Of a stretch of DNA of 7,415 nucleotides, positions 6,027 through 7,415 are shown one piece after another. Both the position numbers and the translations under genes were made by a program. Location: positions 1-7,415 of the forward strand of contig SKZM01000075.1 of the NCBI GenBank assembly GCA_007127385.1. Direction: 5' to 3'. The notes under the pieces are model-generated. The model was given only the letters and a program-made list of their open reading frames with translations, searched no databases and was not told the DNA's origin. Position 1 is the first letter of the stretch. Every line of letters starts with the position of its first letter. This DNA is from Methanosalsum sp. GTDB lineage: Archaea; Halobacteriota; Methanosarcinia; Methanosarcinales; Methanosarcinaceae.

Positions 6027-6377
6027 ATGTCAGATGATACATTTAGTCCCAATAACAGAGATCTTCTTAAATGCAAGCTCGGTGGCTCACATACAACTAT
6101 AATTGGTGAGCGACAGGGTAAAAAGTTATTGGGAATAATCAGCCAGCATCCAGAAATAAAAAAAATCATACCTTCGGTTATCAAGGTTAAAGGTAAAGGA
6201 GCATCAGGTGGCCTTTTAAATGTTAAAATACTAAGATCTGACAATAGGGGTAACCTCAGAGCTCTTTTATCACAGGGAACAACAGCTCAAGAATTACGCA
6301 TCATAACAACTGTTGGTAATGTGATGGAGGGCGAGAGAATCAGAAAAGAACTGAATTCAATTCTGTTTGATGAATGA
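6027..6377 (+). CDS. DUF2103-like conserved archaeal protein of unknown function
   Basis: A 116-residue soluble protein with no signal peptide or membrane segment. The core starts at KCKLGGSHTTIIGE (15-28) and continues with HPEIKKIIPSVIKVKGKG (41-58) and a C-terminal TAQELRIITTVGNVMEGERI (86-105). This pattern matches my memory of DUF2103, a small archaeal family described as predicted metal-binding, but the assignment comes from recall and not a search. Only one cysteine (Cys16) and two histidines (His22, His41) are visible, so the Cys-rich metal site of some members is absent. The middle is rich in Lys and Gly, which could fit nucleic acid binding; that is speculation. There is no Shine-Dalgarno before ATG 6027; a TATA-like box at the leaderless distance supports the start. 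It lies 24 bases before marker 12, so the two are probably co-transcribed. Confidence 0.7.
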   Translation: MSDDTFSPNNRDLLKCKLGGSHTTIIGERQGKKLLGIISQHPEIKKIIPSVIKVKGKGASGGLLNVKILRSDNRGNLRALLSQGTTAQELRIITTVGNVMEGERIRKELNSILFDE

Positions 6378-6385
6378 TTTATTGC

Positions 6386-6390
6386 AAGGT
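6386..6390 (+). promoter_or_regulatory. Ribosome binding site for methanogenesis marker 12
   Basis: AAGGT lies 11 bases before ATG 6402 and 5 bases before an in-frame TTG at 6396. The ATG was chosen because the protein then begins MFLGIDHGTT, with the ASKHA phosphate loop immediately at the N terminus as I recall for UPF0285 proteins. Confidence 0.5.
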
Positions 6391-6401
6391 AATGATTGAA
6401 A

Positions 6402-7415
6402 ATGTTTTTAGGAATTGATCATGGAACCACAGCTATCAGATTTGCATCTCTGGTAGATGAAACCGTAAATAAGTTTGAGATCTCACGAAGCAAGCTCGTT
6501 TCCATCCCTGAATCTGACTTAATTGAATATATTGGCCGCAACTTAAATGTTGATATGAGCAGAATAAAGCTCATCGCCCTTACATATTCTATGGGGGATG
6601 GGATAGTTTCAATTGAGGATATTAAGTACCTGAAAAATCGAGGCATAAAAAGCAATCGTGGTGTAGGTAATTGGATTGGTGCCGGAGAACTTGTTTTTGA
6701 TGCGGTTAAAAAATCAGCTATTCCTTCAGTTGTTATCCCGGGAATTCATTCTAAAAGCGGTACAGATCCAAGATTGAACATATTTTCTCATTCTACAAGT
6801 CCTGAAAAAATTGGAATCGCATATCATGCAAAATGTATGGGGTATAATAATTATGTTGTATCTGATATAAGTTCAAATACAGTTACACTTGCTGTTGCAA
6901 ACGGAGAGATCAAAGGTGCGATCGATGCATGCATATTTGCACCAGGAGTGCATCATGGACCCCTGGATGTAAAGGCCATTCGGGATGTTGATGAGGGGCT
7001 ATATACCGCAAATGATGCTTTTACAAAAGGTGGAGTACTGAAACGTACATCCTATTCCAATCTCAAAGAACTCTTGAATGCTTTTTCAAGAAAAGAAAAA
7101 GATGCAATTCTGGCCCTGGATACAATTGCTCTTTTTGCTGCAATGGAAATTAGCAGCCTTCAGCTCCTTCTAAAGGATTATGACTTACATGGTGAGGTTT
7201 TTCTGGCAGGTTCAGTAGGTGATATTGAATATGTTGTTGATAAAATAAATGGGACTCTGGGACTTAAATCTAATATACTGGGTAAATGGAGTGCAGCAGT
7301 TGGATGTGCTGAAATTGCACGCGATATTGCACATGGTTCCAGGAAAATACTGGGTATCAATGTTAATTTTGATTCTGCAGAAGCGGAGTACTTCCCGAAT
7401 GACAGAAAAAGGTAG
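6402..7415 (+). CDS. Putative methanogenesis marker protein 12 (UPF0285, ASKHA-type fold)
   Basis: A 337-residue protein of the UPF0285 / methanogenesis marker 12 family, which is found essentially only in methanogens; its reaction is unknown. The N-terminal GIDHGTTAIRF (4-14) looks like the phosphate-1 loop of the acetate kinase/Hsp70/actin superfamily. VVSDISSNTVTLAVANGEIKG (152-172) resembles phosphate-2, with Asp155, and VFLAGSVGD (266-274) the adenosine-binding strand, so nucleotide binding is likely. PGIHSKSGTDPR (113-124) and FAPGVHHGPLD (179-189) are probably family-specific blocks. Cysteines are at 145, 177 and 302. No membrane segment is seen. It follows the DUF2103-like gene closely and may share its promoter. 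The stop is TAG at 7413-7415, the very end of the window, so sequence beyond it cannot be examined. Family assignment is from recalled motifs. Confidence 0.88.
   Translation: MFLGIDHGTTAIRFASLVDETVNKFEISRSKLVSIPESDLIEYIGRNLNVDMSRIKLIALTYSMGDGIVSIEDIKYLKNRGIKSNRGVGNWIGAGELVFDAVKKSAIPSVVIPGIHSKSGTDPRLNIFSHSTSPEKIGIAYHAKCMGYNNYVVSDISSNTVTLAVANGEIKGAIDACIFAPGVHHGPLDVKAIRDVDEGLYTANDAFTKGGVLKRTSYSNLKELLNAFSRKEKDAILALDTIALFAAMEISSLQLLLKDYDLHGEVFLAGSVGDIEYVVDKINGTLGLKSNILGKWSAAVGCAEIARDIAHGSRKILGINVNFDSAEAEYFPNDRKR

Noticed and set aside
6396..6401. TTG 6396 as the marker 12 start
   Set aside because: ATG 6402 follows two codons later and gives the expected MFxGIDHGTT N terminus.
1..7415. CRISPR array, tRNA/rRNA gene, insertion sequence or defence system
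   Set aside because: No regularly spaced repeats, no cloverleaf or rRNA stretches and no transposase or nuclease-toxin genes were seen; the strand is packed with core metabolism genes.

Overview
The window is an ordinary, tightly packed, single-strand (+) housekeeping segment from a methanogenic archaeon. It is best read as a member of the Methanosarcinales, probably Methanosarcinaceae. The evidence is a methanogen-specific marker 12 (UPF0285) gene, archaeal lipid-type isoprenoid genes (short mevalonate kinase, isopentenyl phosphate kinase, type II IPP isomerase, short-chain GGPP synthase), an archaeal RNase J and archaeal-style TATA and Shine-Dalgarno signals. The mevalonate kinase closely resembles the Methanosarcina mazei enzyme as I remember it. 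The DNA is moderately AT-rich with no mobile element, rRNA, tRNA or CRISPR array.

Layout. 2-661: 3' part of a MEMO1-family gene (N terminus outside the window). 698-1612: mevalonate kinase. 1609-2379: isopentenyl phosphate kinase, overlapping the kinase before it by ATGA. 2408-3496: FMN-dependent type II IPP isomerase. 3497-3589: a 93-base leader with a TATA-like box, a small palindrome, a 10-bp direct repeat and a strong GGAGG. 3590-4930: archaeal RNase J. 4960-5928: geranylgeranyl diphosphate synthase. 5929-6026: a 98-base gap with a TATA-like box and a 22-codon open frame ending in TAG. 6027-6377: a DUF2103-like protein of unknown function. 6402-7415: methanogenesis marker protein 12, whose TAG stop is the last codon of the window.

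How the genes work together. The kinases, isomerase and prenyl synthase form most of the archaeal route from mevalonate to the C20 chain of ether lipids: mevalonate to mevalonate-5-phosphate (MVK), isopentenyl phosphate to IPP (IPK), IPP to DMAPP (isomerase), then IPP plus DMAPP to GGPP (synthase). The steps between mevalonate phosphate and isopentenyl phosphate are not encoded here. RNase J sits in the middle of this set, and the last two genes form a separate methanogen-associated pair, possibly with their own promoter.

The most unusual observation is that the 22-codon frame overlapping the GGPP synthase stop is in the same frame as the DUF2103-like gene and is separated from it only by one in-frame TAG. 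This matters because Methanosarcinaceae can decode TAG as pyrrolysine. The rest of the window looks conventional.
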